A DNA stretch of 64,000 nucleotides from the NCBI GenBank assembly GCA_963575645.1, contig OY754465.1:56505901-56569900 (forward strand). Direction: 5' to 3'. The translations under genes and the position numbers were made by a program. This document shows, in pieces, positions 53,721-64,000 of this stretch. The notes below the pieces were generated by a model. It saw only the letters and a program-made list of their open reading frames with translations. It was not told the origin of the DNA and made no database searches. Positions within the stretch are counted from its first letter, which is position 1, and every line of letters starts with the position of its first letter. Source of the DNA: Xanthostigma xanthostigma (lineage: Eukaryota; Arthropoda; Insecta; Raphidioptera; Raphidiidae).

Positions 53721-53972
53721 ATCCCATCAAAAACATTTCTTGTAAAAAATGTAAAATGTGAAAGGGTGCCAAGTTTTCACACATATACACATGAAGTTTA
53801 GGTATAACTCATAATATAAAACACGAAAACTTGCCAAGTGAAAACTTGGCACCCTTTTAAATATTCTCAATTTTTTTGTATTGAGCATGACTTCATTTGT
53901 CACGGTTATGTTTTTAGAGAGACATCAACGCGAACTTGGCTACATTTTTTACGTAAAATGTTTTTGATGGGA
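53721..53972. mobile_element. hairpin element E, copy 1 (GTGCCAAGTTTTCAC)
   Basis: ATCCCATCAAAAACATT faces AATGTTTTTGATGGGAT at the far end, and GGGTGCCAAGTTTTCAC faces GTGAAAACTTGGCACCC in the middle. The left arm is shorter than the right one. Related to 60037-60326. Confidence 0.7.
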
Positions 53973-54860
53973 TACACTATTTTGGAAAAATCGTTAGCTG
54001 CAGTGGAAACGAACACTCCTTCAAATCAACTTCCAGCTCATTGGTGTTTATATGATTGTAAAAATAATGCGAGGTATTTACGAATTATTTCGATAGATTT
54101 GTTAACAGCAGGCTGCCAAACGTCAATAATTTATTAAATAGGTACCTAAATGTTTCTCACGATTCTCTATTTGTTCTTAAAAAAACAGTCGGTAAATATA
54201 GAACTGTCTTAGGTACACTTTCAGAATGATTTTAGAAGAGTATTATTTTAATGGGAACATTTATTATTCCGTTTGCATTAAAATTTTCGCACATATTTTA
54301 ACTATTACTTTCAGTGCTTGAATAATCTATGAACTATGTGACGTTAAATTTTAAAATAACTATGCATGCATCTACTATAGCTGAAGAGCCAGAAGCCGGA
54401 TTTTTTTAACAAACCTGAAATTTTTATATGTTATTTATAGTAATATTATGAGCCTATATTTATGATGGCAGACATTTCCTCCGCTTGTAACATACCGGCA
54501 GACACAATGAAAGGCCCGCTGTATGAGCGCGATGATATTATTATGAAAACATATGAGTGCGAGTGAGAGCATCCGATGGCTTTTTTTGACAGCTTCATGA
54601 AATTGGACAATTTTTGAAAAATAAGTTTCGTTTGATATTGCACATACTTATAGAAAAAGTCATTCTGAATCGATTACGATCATCCGCAAACATGTATCTC
54701 TTTTAGTTTCGGAGATATTGCGAATTTTAACTTTTTAAATTTGTATACATTTTAAACCCTCATAGCGTCTAAACTAATCGAGATACGAATTTGCGCTTAG
54801 GCCTCATCGATTCAGCGTACTTTTTTATATAAGACACGTCAGTATTAAGCATATCGGAAA
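53973..54860. other. 0.9 kb without a recognised gene
   Basis: Short frames only, none with a protein signature. TTAGTTTCGGAGATATTGCG near 54705 resembles text from decayed Helitrons. Confidence 0.4.
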
Positions 54861-55599
54861 TCTATACTAATATATAAAGCAGAAGAGTTTGTTTGTTTGT
54901 TTGAACGCACTAATCTCGGAACTACTGGTTCGAATTGAAAAATGATTTTTTTGTTGGATAGCCCATTTATCGAGGAAGGCTATAGGCTATATAATATCAC
55001 GCTACGACTAATAGGAGCGGAAAATCAATGAAAAATGTTTCAGAATGTCAGTCAACATTTTTCACCACATACTTACTTATATTCAGGTGAAATGCCTTAA
55101 CTGAATATCCTAATATTAGCTCCGCACGTACCAGCTCGGTTAGCTCAGTCGGTAGAGTGCGCGACTCTTAATCTCAGCGTCGTGGGTTCGAGCCCCACAA
55201 TGGACGAATATGTTTTTAATGTTTTTTTTTTTTATTTTCTACATTGCTTTCTTCTAAGACTTACATTTCAATTTTTTAAAATTTTATTACGACTAATTAA
55301 AATTAAATAAATCTAATTAATAGCTCATTTGAAAACTGTTATAATTATAAGCACCTATATAAAAAAAATTTCCTACAGTGTTTTCAATTAAATATTTATT
55401 ATATTAAAAGAAATTTATTACTTAAAAAAAAGTATAAATATTGCTTTTTAACGACAAAAACTTTTGAACGGTAACGCCGATTATTATGAAGTTTGGACAC
55501 AACATTCATCTTGGTAAATTAAGATGAATGTGCGTACTCATGTCCCTTCCTTCCCCATTCGTTCTTTTGCACCCGGGTGAAACCGGGCGGGACCGCTAG
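54861..55599 (+). mobile_element. non-autonomous Helitron H1, copy 3, with tRNA-Lys relic
   Basis: Starts A|TCTATACTAATATATAAAGC and ends ACCGCTAG|T with a CCCGGGTGAAACCGGG hairpin. 739 bp. Shares the GGATAGCCCATTTATCGAGG segment with copies 1 and 2. Confidence 0.9.
55134..55206 (+). pseudogene. tRNA-Lys(CTT)-derived sequence in Helitron H1 copy 3
   Basis: Anticodon loop CTCTTAA, D arm TAGCTCAGTCGGTAGAG and T arm GTGGGTTCGAGCCCCAC are all present. The acceptor strands (GCTCGGT, AATGGAC) do not pair. As in copy 2, the tRNA body is kept while the ends are lost. Confidence 0.8.
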
Positions 55600-56290
55600 T
55601 GTTTATATATTTTTCCAAATATCGTAAATCGTTTCATGTTTTACAAATAAGCAACTTTTTAAGACACTAAACGATTTTTGGAGTGTTTTATATTAAGCGA
55701 ACTTACAGAAAAAGTCAAGTTGAATCGAATCCGATAATCCGCAACCCTGTATCATTTTTAGTTTCAGAGATCAGAATTTTTGCAATTTCAAACGTTGATG
55801 ACAGTCATACGTGGTAGAAATACACTTCGAGACGTTGCAACGAGGATCGTTGCTTATTTTACAAAAAAAGTCGACATCACGGTTTTACATTGTATAGTCT
55901 AGCAATTATAATAGCAGTAGGTGCACATTAACACTCGATCCAATAATAAACACTTACCTGTACTATGTCTTCGACGATATCGCGTGTTGAAGTGAGACAG
56001 GAAACGTGAGAGAGAGAGAGCGCGAATGAGCAAGATGATAAAGGTCTCGCAAGACAACACTGGATGTATAACGTCGCCTTTTGAATGTACCGAAACGTCG
56101 GTTCCTTTGACCATTGCACATGATTATGATAAAAAGACGAGTTGACTGCGACTAATAGGGATCGGCTGTCATGTTTTTTTCAGTTCGATTTTTGAAAAAC
56201 TACTTGTCGCGTTTTCTTTTTAATAAATACTGTACAGGTCATTTGATCGTGCATTGGACGTGCGTGATTCATAAAATTTTATTCCACATA
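55600..56290. other. no recognised gene
   Basis: Contains Helitron-like scraps (AAGTTGAATCGAATCCGATA at 55717) that parallel 54660-54760. The minus-strand frames at 55899-56119 overlap one another and have no signature; a GAGAGAGAG run lies at 56009. Confidence 0.4.
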
Positions 56291-57034
56291 CACTGAGAAA
56301 GAATCGTTTTTGTTTGTGTCTATTGGATCGTGTAATCTATTTGAATCAAACAATAGTTTTCTTTAATTTTTTGTCTCAAACAATATTAGTTTGCCTGAAA
56401 CAATTTTTGTTTGATCAAAAAAAATTACACGATCTAATTTAGTCGCAAGCAAATATTTGTTTGTGTCTATTTGATCGTGTTATCTATTGTAATCAAACAA
56501 TAGTTTTTTTTCTCAAACAATATTAGTTTGCCTAAAACAGTTTTTGTTTGATCAAAATAAATTACACGACCCAATAGACACAAGCAAATGTTTGTTTGTG
56601 TCTGTTTGATCGTGTAATCTATTGTAATCAAACAATAGTTTTTTTTATAATATTAGTTTGCCTGAAACAATTTTTGTTTGGCCCAACTAAATTATACCAT
56701 CCAATAGGCACAAAAAAATATTTGTTTGTGACTATTGGATCGTGTAATCTATTTGAACCAAACATTTTTTTTTTATTTATTGAATTTTTTTTTACCTCAA
56801 GCAATTTATTGTTTGCCACAATCAATTTTTGTTTGGTCCAAAATAAATTACACGATCCAATAGTGTTTGTGCTTATTGAATCGTGTAATTTATTTTGGGC
56901 CAAACAAAAAATGATTGAGGCAAACAATAAATTGCTTGAGGTAAAAACAAATTCAATAAATAAAAAAAAATGTTTGTTCGTGTCTATTTGGATCAAAAAA
57001 TATTTGTTTGCCTCAAACGATTTTTTTCTTAGTG
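56291..57034. mobile_element. TIR element made of repeated hairpin units (TA-flanked)
   Basis: Ends CACTGAGAAAGAATCG and, in complement, CACTAAGAAAAAAATCG, with TA on both sides (56289-56290, 57035-57036). The interior holds four to five units of about 125-150 bases, each itself a partial palindrome (TTTGTTTGTGTCTATTGGAT against TTACACGATCTAATT). The long frames on both strands (151 and 171 codons) are by-products of this symmetry. Confidence 0.8.
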
Positions 57035-57036
57035 TA

Positions 57037-57479
57037 TACATAAATTGGTTTATATATAAATTTAACCTGTTTTTTGAAGTCAAAACTTCTATAATGAGGG
57101 TAGCTTTGTGAGGCTATAAAACAAAAAAGTTACATGATAGAGATATATGGGGTAAGAGAGAGACAGAGCACAGTCAAGAGCCGACGCCCTATTTATGAAT
57201 TAGATACACACTGAAACTTTTTGAAATATGAACTGGTAGAATTAAAAAAATTCTATTCTGTTCTGATTGATCATTAAAGTCTCCCCTCTCCAAATGTTTC
57301 ATATTACCTATTTAATATTATACTTATATTAGATATAGGTACTCTACCATCAAATCGTAACGATACTCAATAGCTGAACGAATATAGAGTTTGCTATGTA
57401 GGTACGCAGGAGATCGCAGGTTCGATTCCGGTTCACACCAGTACTAGATATGTAAGTTTGAAGTCTCCATTTAGTCTTT
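57037..57479. other. unique sequence with a tRNA B-box remnant
   Basis: GCAGGTTCGATTCCGG at 57417-57432 contains a perfect pol III B box (GGTTCGATTCC). Upstream, ATAGCTGAACGAATATAGAG may be a decayed A-box region. Probably a dying tRNA-derived SINE or tRNA pseudogene, too eroded to classify. Confidence 0.4.
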
Positions 57480-57945
57480 ACTAGTGACTCGATCCGGGTT
57501 CGCTTGAATTATTTGTAGATTACCATCGTTTTTCGTCGAATTATATTACGTTGCAAAATTGATATCCACGAAAAGCGCTTAACATTAAAATGGGTATAGT
57601 AAGCTATCCTTAAAAGATAGATATATACCATCGCGGACTTTTCTGTAGAGACCTATAAAAGAGAAACAATTCCACCATACATTGTTTTGTTATATCTCAA
57701 AGGGATTAAACAGCGTTTTCGATGATCGCTCCCAGTTGGCTTGATTTTTTCCGACATCTTCAACAAACATCACCATATTTTAATCAATTTACACAAAACA
57801 TTATTGAATTATAGATATAAACCTTTCTTATTTTAATCACTGCGTCCATTGGTGAAAACCGTGTGAAAATCCGCTCGGTAGTTTTTGAGTTTATCGCATT
57901 CAGACAGACAGACAGACTTTGTTTTATAATGTGTAGTGATTCGAC
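57480..57945. repeat. dispersed repeat related to Helitron H2
   Basis: AGATTACCATCGTTTTTCGT, ATATCCACGAAAAGCGCTTA, TTCCGACATCTTCAACAAAC and TCGGTAGTTTTTGAGTTTAT with CAGACAGACAGAC. The first two blocks match the H2 3' region (40735-40815), and the remainder is a text I recall from other insect interspersed repeats. Confidence 0.5.
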
Positions 57946-58978
57946 GCATTTAGATTATAAGCCCAATAGAAATTATTAACATTTTTATTATTATTCTTGG
58001 TATCTACAGTGTCGGGCATAACTATTAGTGATTTAAAATAAAAAACAATATGCCATTTTTTCAATAACATATTTTTAATTAAAGCTGTTTTTTATATATT
58101 ATATATCAATGCCTAAACAGGGCCTGTGAATTAGTTCCATCTACAGCTGTTGCATGTTCGAATATTCATAACGTGAACCTGCAACAAAATCAGAAGATTA
58201 AAGCGAGTAGGTACTGAGAAAAATTTGTTTTAAAACTGTTCTAAAAATGGGCTGCATATTGGACAAACTTATAATAATTTATTGGTTTCAATCAACAAGA
58301 ATTCTTAATAAATGAATCTAAAACTGTAAAATGCATATTTTTGTAAATATTATATTTATATAAAATACTCGGAATATTGCATGAGAATATTGTTGTTTGA
58401 ATATTTACTGAAGGGAATATTAAATTAATAAAAACAGATTTCTTACCTTGTGATTACCAGAAAAAAAAGTGTAGAATCTCACTTAAGGTTTTTCCACAAA
58501 CAATTCAAAACACTTTTCAGTAGTAAATAGGTAATATTATTAAAAATTACTATAAAAATAATAAATTTTGTTAACATTGATCGCTTGAACACAAAATCGT
58601 TATCTATGCATAAAAAATGACAGGAAAACAAAAATGAATTTTTTAAATGACAGTCAGGGAACTCTGGATAATTTATAATTAAAGTTAAAATAAAAAAATC
58701 GATCGATGCGCCTTGCCGTGACCTGAGGAAGAATTAAATTAGAAATTCCAATAGAAGTATACTGAGTATGCAGGACGCCCTTATTGCCCTCTGAAGTCGG
58801 AGGAAATCGTGTAACTAAATTACAGAGTCGCTCATTGATCCCGGACCCCGTACGCAATCATATACAGATAGTGTAAAGCTAGTTTATAAAGATACAACTT
58901 CATTCCGGCTGATGGATCGGTGCTTGGATATTGTTGGCAGCGTGTTGTTTGCTAAGTCGATATATATACTTTAGATAC
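57946..58978. other. 1 kb without a recognised gene
   Basis: AT-rich unique sequence. A 67-codon minus frame at 58654 has no signature. Confidence 0.4.
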
Positions 58979-59098
58979 CTCTATAACAGTGATTCCCAAA
59001 GTGGTCTATATCGACCCCCAGGGGTCGACGACAACTTGCAAGGGGTCCATGTCAGCGGGAAAAAATTGGGGGTCCATGAAATGAAAATGGGGGTCAAC

Positions 59099-59233
59099 GA
59101 TAGTGAATCTCCTAACAAAAAAAGAAACAAACTGGACATCGTTAACCGAAGAGATTTAAGATTAAAACTAACTAAATTGATGCCAAATGTTGAAAATTTA
59201 TTATTAAAGCATCAGGTTCATCCCTCACACTAA
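59099..59233 (+). pseudogene. hAT transposase C-terminus, copy 3
   Basis: The same tail as in copies 1 and 2 (RRDLRLKLTKLMPNVENLLL, ending HPSH). Open to the stop codon, but the frame that includes it starts in flanking DNA. A lysine replaces the asparagine of the other two copies in RLKL. Confidence 0.8.
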
Positions 59234-59338
59234 AAACATTTATTTTTTGCTTAGTTATTTTATGTAACAGAAAGTAAACTTTAATTTCATTCGTTTAATT
59301 TGAATCTAATTAATAAATGTATAAAACTAAACATTTCA

Positions 59339-59662
59339 CACAAAAAAAATTGTTTTAAGGCAAATAAAATATTAACAGTTCCATCTATTTACATTTATCA
59401 CTCTCTATGTCATTTGCAGAAATTTGTAACTAAATATCCAACTCACAGTACAATACATAGCTACCAAACGCGTAATAAGAACTCAATTATTCTTCCGAAA
59501 CCAAATCTTAGTCTTTATCAAAATAGCCCCGAATACTCTGCCCTAAATTTCTATAACTGCCTTTCTATAGAACTGAAGAATTTACCTTTTCTTAAATTTA
59601 AAAGGGAGCTTAAATCATTTTTAATTAAAGCTTGTCTATATTCAGTACAAAAAAATTTCTAA
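59339..59662 (+). pseudogene. LINE reverse transcriptase C-terminal fragment
   Basis: About 107 residues, including HSYQTRNKNSIILPKPNLSL and LNFYNCLSIELKNLPFLKFK, then KSFLIKACLYSV before the stop. TRN followed by an L.LY...P...G/A...YN.L..E.KNL.....FK..LK.FL pattern identifies the C-terminal tail of a jockey/CR1-type reverse transcriptase. The frame is still open, suggesting a young insertion. The catalytic palm is missing. Confidence 0.85.
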
Positions 59663-59740
59663 ATTAATTTTAATTAAGAAATTTATGACGAACTCCTGCT
59701 GTATAGCTATTATGGACAATAAATTTATCTATCTATCTAT
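59340..59740 (+). mobile_element. 5'-truncated LINE nested in hAT element Z
   Basis: A 401 bp insert flanked by exact CATTTCAC repeats (59332-59339 and 59741-59748). The equivalent position in copy 2 has CATTTCAC once. It ends in ACAATAAATTTATC and a short ATCT tail rather than poly(A). Confidence 0.9.
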
Positions 59741-60036
59741 CATTTCACTACCGTTATAAATTTAAATCGTTCAAAGTGAGTAGCACTATACCGGTTGTCA
59801 AAAATACATTTGAAATTAATGAATTTGCAAAAAATCAATATCAGATAAGCAGGGGGTCTACCCAAAACCGAAAAACATGGTAAGTGGTCTACGAGACAAA
59901 AAATTTTGGGGACCTTTGCTCTATAATAATACACGGTCGCACGTCCGATTCGGTGGACAGATAACCGGAATACTTACTGAGGTTACTCTACTATGGCTCG
60001 TATATTGTGTCTGCACTGGACACTGTCTTGTTAAAA

Positions 60037-60326
60037 CAGACCAGGACCGTGTTAAACATATCCCATCAAACACATAAATGTGCAAAAGGGAGCCAAGTTC
60101 AATATTCAATTCAAAAAGAATTGAGATCTAAAAAGGTGCCAAGTTTTCACTTAGCAAGTGTTCGTGTTTTATATTATGATTTATACCTAAACATCATGTG
60201 AAAATTTGCCAAGTGAAAACTTGGCACCTTTTTAGATCTCAATTCTTTTTGTATTGAATATTGAACTTGGCTTCCTTTTTCACATTTATGTGTTTGGTGG
60301 GATATGTTTAACACGGTCCTGGTCTG
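60037..60326. mobile_element. hairpin element E, copy 2
   Basis: Ends CAGACCAGGACCGTGTTAAA and complement; the arms run through ATATCCCATCAAACACATAA and AAAAAGGTGCCAAGTTTTCA. A 290-base palindrome. Immediately to the right (60327-60412) part of its right arm is repeated once more, perhaps a partial tandem copy. Confidence 0.8.
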
Positions 60327-60457
60327 CACCTTTTTAGATCTCAATTCTGTTTGTACCTATATTGAATATTGAACTGAGCTCCCTTTTCACATTTATGTTT
60401 TTGATGGGATAACATTACTTTTGTGATTTGTTAAATCTTTTTTCCTGTACCTATATA

Positions 60458-60965
60458 CAGTGTAAACTCTTTATAACGAAACTCAAGGGACCGAGCATTT
60501 TTTATCGTTATAGAGAGTTACTGTTATATGGAGTGAAGAAAGAAAAACAACCAAATTAACAATAATCTTCAATGTACTGTATAATCTCTTTATAACGAAT
60601 TTTAAGGGACCGAACATTTTTTTCGTTATAAAGAATTTTCGTTATATGGAGGGAAGAAAGAAAAATAACCAATTTTCACAAAATTAATTTATTCCAAACA
60701 CATATACAAACACATATACCTATAGTTTGGCGTCATCAAGTGCTTGTTGAATAGATGGTGATGGTTCAGAATGGTCCTCTTTATGTCTGTAAACATTTGC
60801 TGACGCCTAAATATGAACATATTTCTTCGTAATAGAGAATGGCTGTTGCGTTATAAAGAGGGTATTAATGTATAGGTTTTAAGGTAAACCAACACAATCG
60901 TAAAAATTTCGACATTATAGGGAGTTTTTCGTTATAACGAAGGACGTTATAAAGAGTTTACATTG
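60458..60965. mobile_element. pogo/Tigger-like TIR element (TA-flanked)
   Basis: Ends CAGTGTAAACTCTTTATAAC and, in complement, CAATGTAAACTCTTTATAAC, with TA at 60456-60457 and 60966-60967. A further degenerate end (GTATAATCTCTTTATAACGA) at 60580-60599 suggests a nested or duplicated terminus. These ends, rich in CTTTATAACG, resemble pogo/jerky-type families. Non-coding. Confidence 0.75.
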
Positions 60966-60967
60966 TA

Positions 60968-61627
60968 GTTTGCTTTTTTGAAGGGCGCTATATAGGTGTT
61001 AATAAAAATCGATTGCTTAGAAAATATTTCAAATCTTAAAAATTCACTGTTTTCTGATTATTTCCTTAATATACACACAATTACCTAGCTGGACGCCAAA
61101 TATTAACTTTCTAGGTCATCTGGAGTGGGTTAGGTTTTTGATCTATATTATGTCAGTAAGTCAGTCAATCAGTCAGTCAGTGATAAAAATGCCGATTTTT
61201 AGACGTTAATATCTCAATGGAATGGCAAAAAATTTCATGATGAATGTCAAAAATATAATTAATTTTTTCGGCTTGTTAAGCCTGTCTACAAGCGAAACTC
61301 CATTGTGAACCAATTTGCTAAGTCTTTGTGTGTGAAATAAAACCGTCTGTACGCCACTGATCTGTGTTCGTTCCATAGGAGGTGGTTATTTGGCGGTATG
61401 TAAATTTGTGCAACTGATATCCAACTATACGGTGATTAATATAATTCTTTTTCTATTGATTCGATCTGCTCTGAAAGTCAGTCATGTTTAATTGATACGC
61501 TAATTTAGCGATACCTGTCTGCGATAGTCAATTATTGTAGTTTCGCAACAGCTGTAACAAAGATCTCCAAAAATATACAATGTGGTATTAATTTATTACC
61601 TATACATATTATTATGTATTCAGTTTG
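60968..61627. other. no recognised gene; TCAG microsatellite
   Basis: GTCAGTCAATCAGTCAGTCA at 61157 followed by text common in non-autonomous insect repeats (AGACGTTAATATCTCAATGG). Otherwise unremarkable. Confidence 0.4.
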
Positions 61628-61705
61628 TTCCAAGCAACCAGATGCACAGTAGCTAAAACGAAGCTGTTTTTTAGAACACGTTTTGAGCTACTGCGCATGC
61701 GTATG
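61628..61705. repeat. hairpin MITE family D, truncated copy 3
   Basis: TTGTTCCAAGCAACC, ACAGTAGCTAAAACGAAGCT and ACACGTTTTGAGCTACTGCG correspond to parts of 23751-23907. The right end is missing. Confidence 0.6.
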
Positions 61706-61911
61706 TAAAAATTATTAATCTATTCCTAAAAAAAGTTTCATTTCAATTTTTTTTTATTTTTATCACAAGACCTAAATAAATGTGTGTACCTATATACAGT
61801 ATTGATGATTTTTAAATAATTTTAATTGATATACCTAGGTACTGTTGAAAAAAGTTTGTTAAATTATTTGTATGACACGTTTTATGCCCGATGGGTAAAA
61901 TGAAATAAATA
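61706..61911. other. no recognised feature
   Basis: AT-rich spacer between the MITE D fragment and the palindromic element. Confidence 0.4.
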
Positions 61912-62570
61912 TACAGTATGGTTTTTTAAAAACCGAACACCCTTTTATTTCTTAGAGGAAGGGTTTTCGAAAAAAAAGTTTCGGACAAAAGTTACAGGGA
62001 ATCAAGGGGGAAGAACAGTGATGTAGTTTTTTTTTTCGTTTGGGGGATGTGTCTCCAAAATATCAAGGTCACCTACACTTTCTTAAATACGACCCTGTAT
62101 TTTTTATCTCGGATTATTGTTCTTTGGGTCAAAGAGATCAACTCTTGTACCAAACATTTTTGGATTGTGTGAGTCGGAAAAACTTTTTCAGGGGTTTTTC
62201 CGACTCACACAATCCACTAAAATAGGAAACGGGATGAATTGAGAATCAAACAGCGGTTCACGATGGCATCAAATCCAAAAAAAAACAAAAAAAAACAAAA
62301 AAAAAACAGTGGTTTACGATGGCATCAAATCCAAAAATGTTTGGTACAAGAGTTGATCTCTTTGATCCAAAGAACAATAATCCGAGATAAAAAATACAGA
62401 GTCGTATTTAAGAAAGTGTAGGTGACCTTGATATTTTGGAGACACATCCCCCAAACTACATCACTGTTCTTCCCCCTTGATTCGCTGTAACTTTTGTCCG
62501 AAACTTTTTTTTCGAAAACCCTTCCTCTAAGAAATAAAAGGGTGTTCGGTTTTTAAAAAACCATACTGTA
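61912..62570. mobile_element. 659 bp palindromic element
   Basis: Ends TACAGTATGGTTTTTTAAAA and complement. Arms of about 250 bases pass through GGAGACACATCCCCCAAAC and ATCAACTCTTGTACCAAACA. The centre is asymmetric and has a smaller hairpin (62166-62215, TTGTGTGAGTCGGAAAAAC) and two copies of GATGGCATCAAATCCAAAAA. The ends fit TA-targeting elements. Frames within are by-products. Confidence 0.85.
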
Positions 62571-63517
62571 TATGTTATGTTATTAATTAAAAAATCATAA
62601 GTTGACCGACAAATATCTTTCATTATAAACGTATCCGTATAATAAAAACAATAACGAAGATTTAAACAAAACATAAAAAAACGTGCTAAAAATAAAAATA
62701 TACGTTAATTGTCGTTTCGTTGATGTAAAACTTACATTTACGCTAATTGAACGTAGGTAGACGAAAAAACGTATACGTATTTTGTTTTGCATGACTCATT
62801 GTCAACCGCCGCGTCTCAGCTAACAACATTCACTGATGCGTTTGTTGACAAATCTTAAAGACCGCGCACACCCGTCAAGCACGACCCTGCACGACCAGCT
62901 CACCTCGGAGCTAAAAAAGCCTGTTCGCAAAGATATACATACCTATGCTAGGTATTCAGAATAGAATAGAATAATATTTATTATTCAACACGCGTGAGTA
63001 ATATGTAATTTCGGGGCCCTGCTAAATTCGGGAGAAATAATAAATTACTTCCGTATGACGCGTAGAGTGCTAATAATAAGCCGTACTGTGAGATAATGAA
63101 TTTTCTGGACCAATAGGAACGCAGTATCAAGCCCAAGCAGCTAAATAATGAAAAAAAACTGCACAGCTTCTGGACCAGTAGGAACGTGGTAGGCGGTATT
63201 GTAGGTATATATGAAAACAGCATCGCAATTCAGTGAAAGTCATGGCCATCTTGTGTGCATCGAGGGCGATGGGTACGTCAATCAATGAAGTGATTTATTA
63301 TTTTTCCCTCTTTTATCAGGGCCCCGATTACATATTAATCGTGCTAGTTGAATAAAATATTATGTGTGACCATTGATCGAAGGAGAATATTCCACTCGCG
63401 TGCGTGTTACCGCACTCGCTACGCTCGTGCGGCAAATTTCACACTCATGGAATCTTCTCCTTCTCTCACTAGTCGCACAATATACTATTATTCCACAAAA
63501 TCTAAATATTATATATG
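62571..63517. other. 0.9 kb without a recognised gene
   Basis: A 63435-63500 segment (CACTAGTCGCACAATATACT) echoes 18690-18725 and may be a decayed repeat end. A CACGTCAAGCACGACC-like GC-richer patch lies near 62865. Confidence 0.35.
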
Positions 63518-63990
63518 GAAACCGTGACTGATTGACTGACTGATCAACGCACCTCTCAAACCACTGAACGAATTGGGCTGATTTTTGGCACACAGATAGT
63601 TATTATGACGTAGAAATCCGATAAGAACGGATTTTTGAAAATTCAATCCCTAAAATGATGTAACGGGGGTTCGAAATTTGCATGGAGAAATCATGTGTAA
63701 GATAGATGTATCAATTTAAAAAATGCTCAGGATTACTCCTATCAACAAAAAAATAAACATGTGTCTCATGCTTTTTCATAAACAATCCCTTCAGAGAGTG
63801 AAAAGTGGTAAGTAGTCTAAAAATCAATATGGGTGTCATTTTCAAGGTTTGTCAGGACGTTGATCACGTGAATGTCATCAACTTTGAAATTTATTAGGGG
63901 GGTCTACGTCGAGAAAGGAGTAACTATGCCAAATAATTAATGCATCCGTGTTTCGTCTCAATCGCGTGCGAAGCCGCGGGTAACGGTTAG
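63518..63990 (+). mobile_element. Helitron-like repeat at the right edge
   Basis: GACTGATTGACTGACTGATC, CAAACCACTGAACGAATTGG and TGACGTAGAAATCCGATAAG begin the block. It ends GCGTGCGAAGCCGCGGGTAA and GGTTAG followed by T. The ending fits the CTRR rule only loosely (TTAG). A common non-autonomous repeat type in insects. Confidence 0.55.
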
Positions 63991-64000
63991 TATTTTATAT

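Larger units (their letters stand above)
58987..59928 (+). mobile_element. hAT element Z, copy 3, with a LINE inserted
   Basis: Ends CAGTGATTCCCAAAGTGG and TTTTGGGGACCTTTG. The exact duplication CTCTATAA lies at 58979-58986 and 59929-59936. Apart from the LINE (59340-59740) it is collinear with copy 2. Confidence 0.95.

Noticed and set aside
56596-57111. 171- and 151-codon frames on opposite strands
   Set aside because: Both come from TTTGTTTG/CAAACAAA hairpin repeats; composition is extreme and the frames mirror each other.

Overview
The window looks like an insect nuclear chromosome: AT-rich and packed with transposable elements. It holds one intact protein-coding gene, an intronless fork head gene of the sloppy-paired (slp, FoxG-related) family at 27532-28683 on the plus strand. 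Several repeat families (Helitrons ending in CTAG, a dispersed repeat with a GGAACCCT-type end, an RTE-type LINE tail) recall lepidopteran and some hemipteran genomes, but I cannot fix the order or species from this sequence.

Layout. 1-16 kb: a Helitron carrying a tRNA-Lys relic, a pair of about 0.55 kb inverted arms 2.9 kb apart, TTAA-flanked elements, and five-copy family B (here three copies). 16-20 kb: a hAT element, then a 1.35 kb palindrome with four other elements nested in it, a three-copy tandem repeat, and hairpin elements. 20-27 kb: terminal-inverted-repeat (TIR) elements and one tRNA-derived SINE. 26.9-30.5 kb: the slp gene with an AT-rich promoter side (TATA-like box) and a long downstream flank with poly(A) signals and several TGTAAATA motifs. 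30.5-46 kb: large palindromes (1.2 kb at 33.2 kb, 1.55 kb at 42.5 kb), hAT elements, LINE 3' ends, and Helitrons with elements nested inside. 46-64 kb: two more tRNA-Lys Helitrons, a triple-nested locus at 50.8-52.5 kb, a hAT element with a LINE inserted in it, and more TIR and palindromic elements.

I see no complete transposase or reverse transcriptase. The mobile elements are non-autonomous or broken; the only recognisable protein relics are three copies of a hAT transposase C-terminus and two LINE reverse-transcriptase C-termini. The insertions are unusually readable: many keep perfect target-site duplications (TSDs), and in several cases the empty site is present elsewhere in the window, so the order of insertion can be deduced. 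The most unusual signals are long palindromic elements whose central loops lie in opposite orientation in different copies, a Helitron family carrying tRNA-Lys sequence, and a 226 bp Penelope-like insertion with a hammerhead-like core. I did not find a new protein-coding system.
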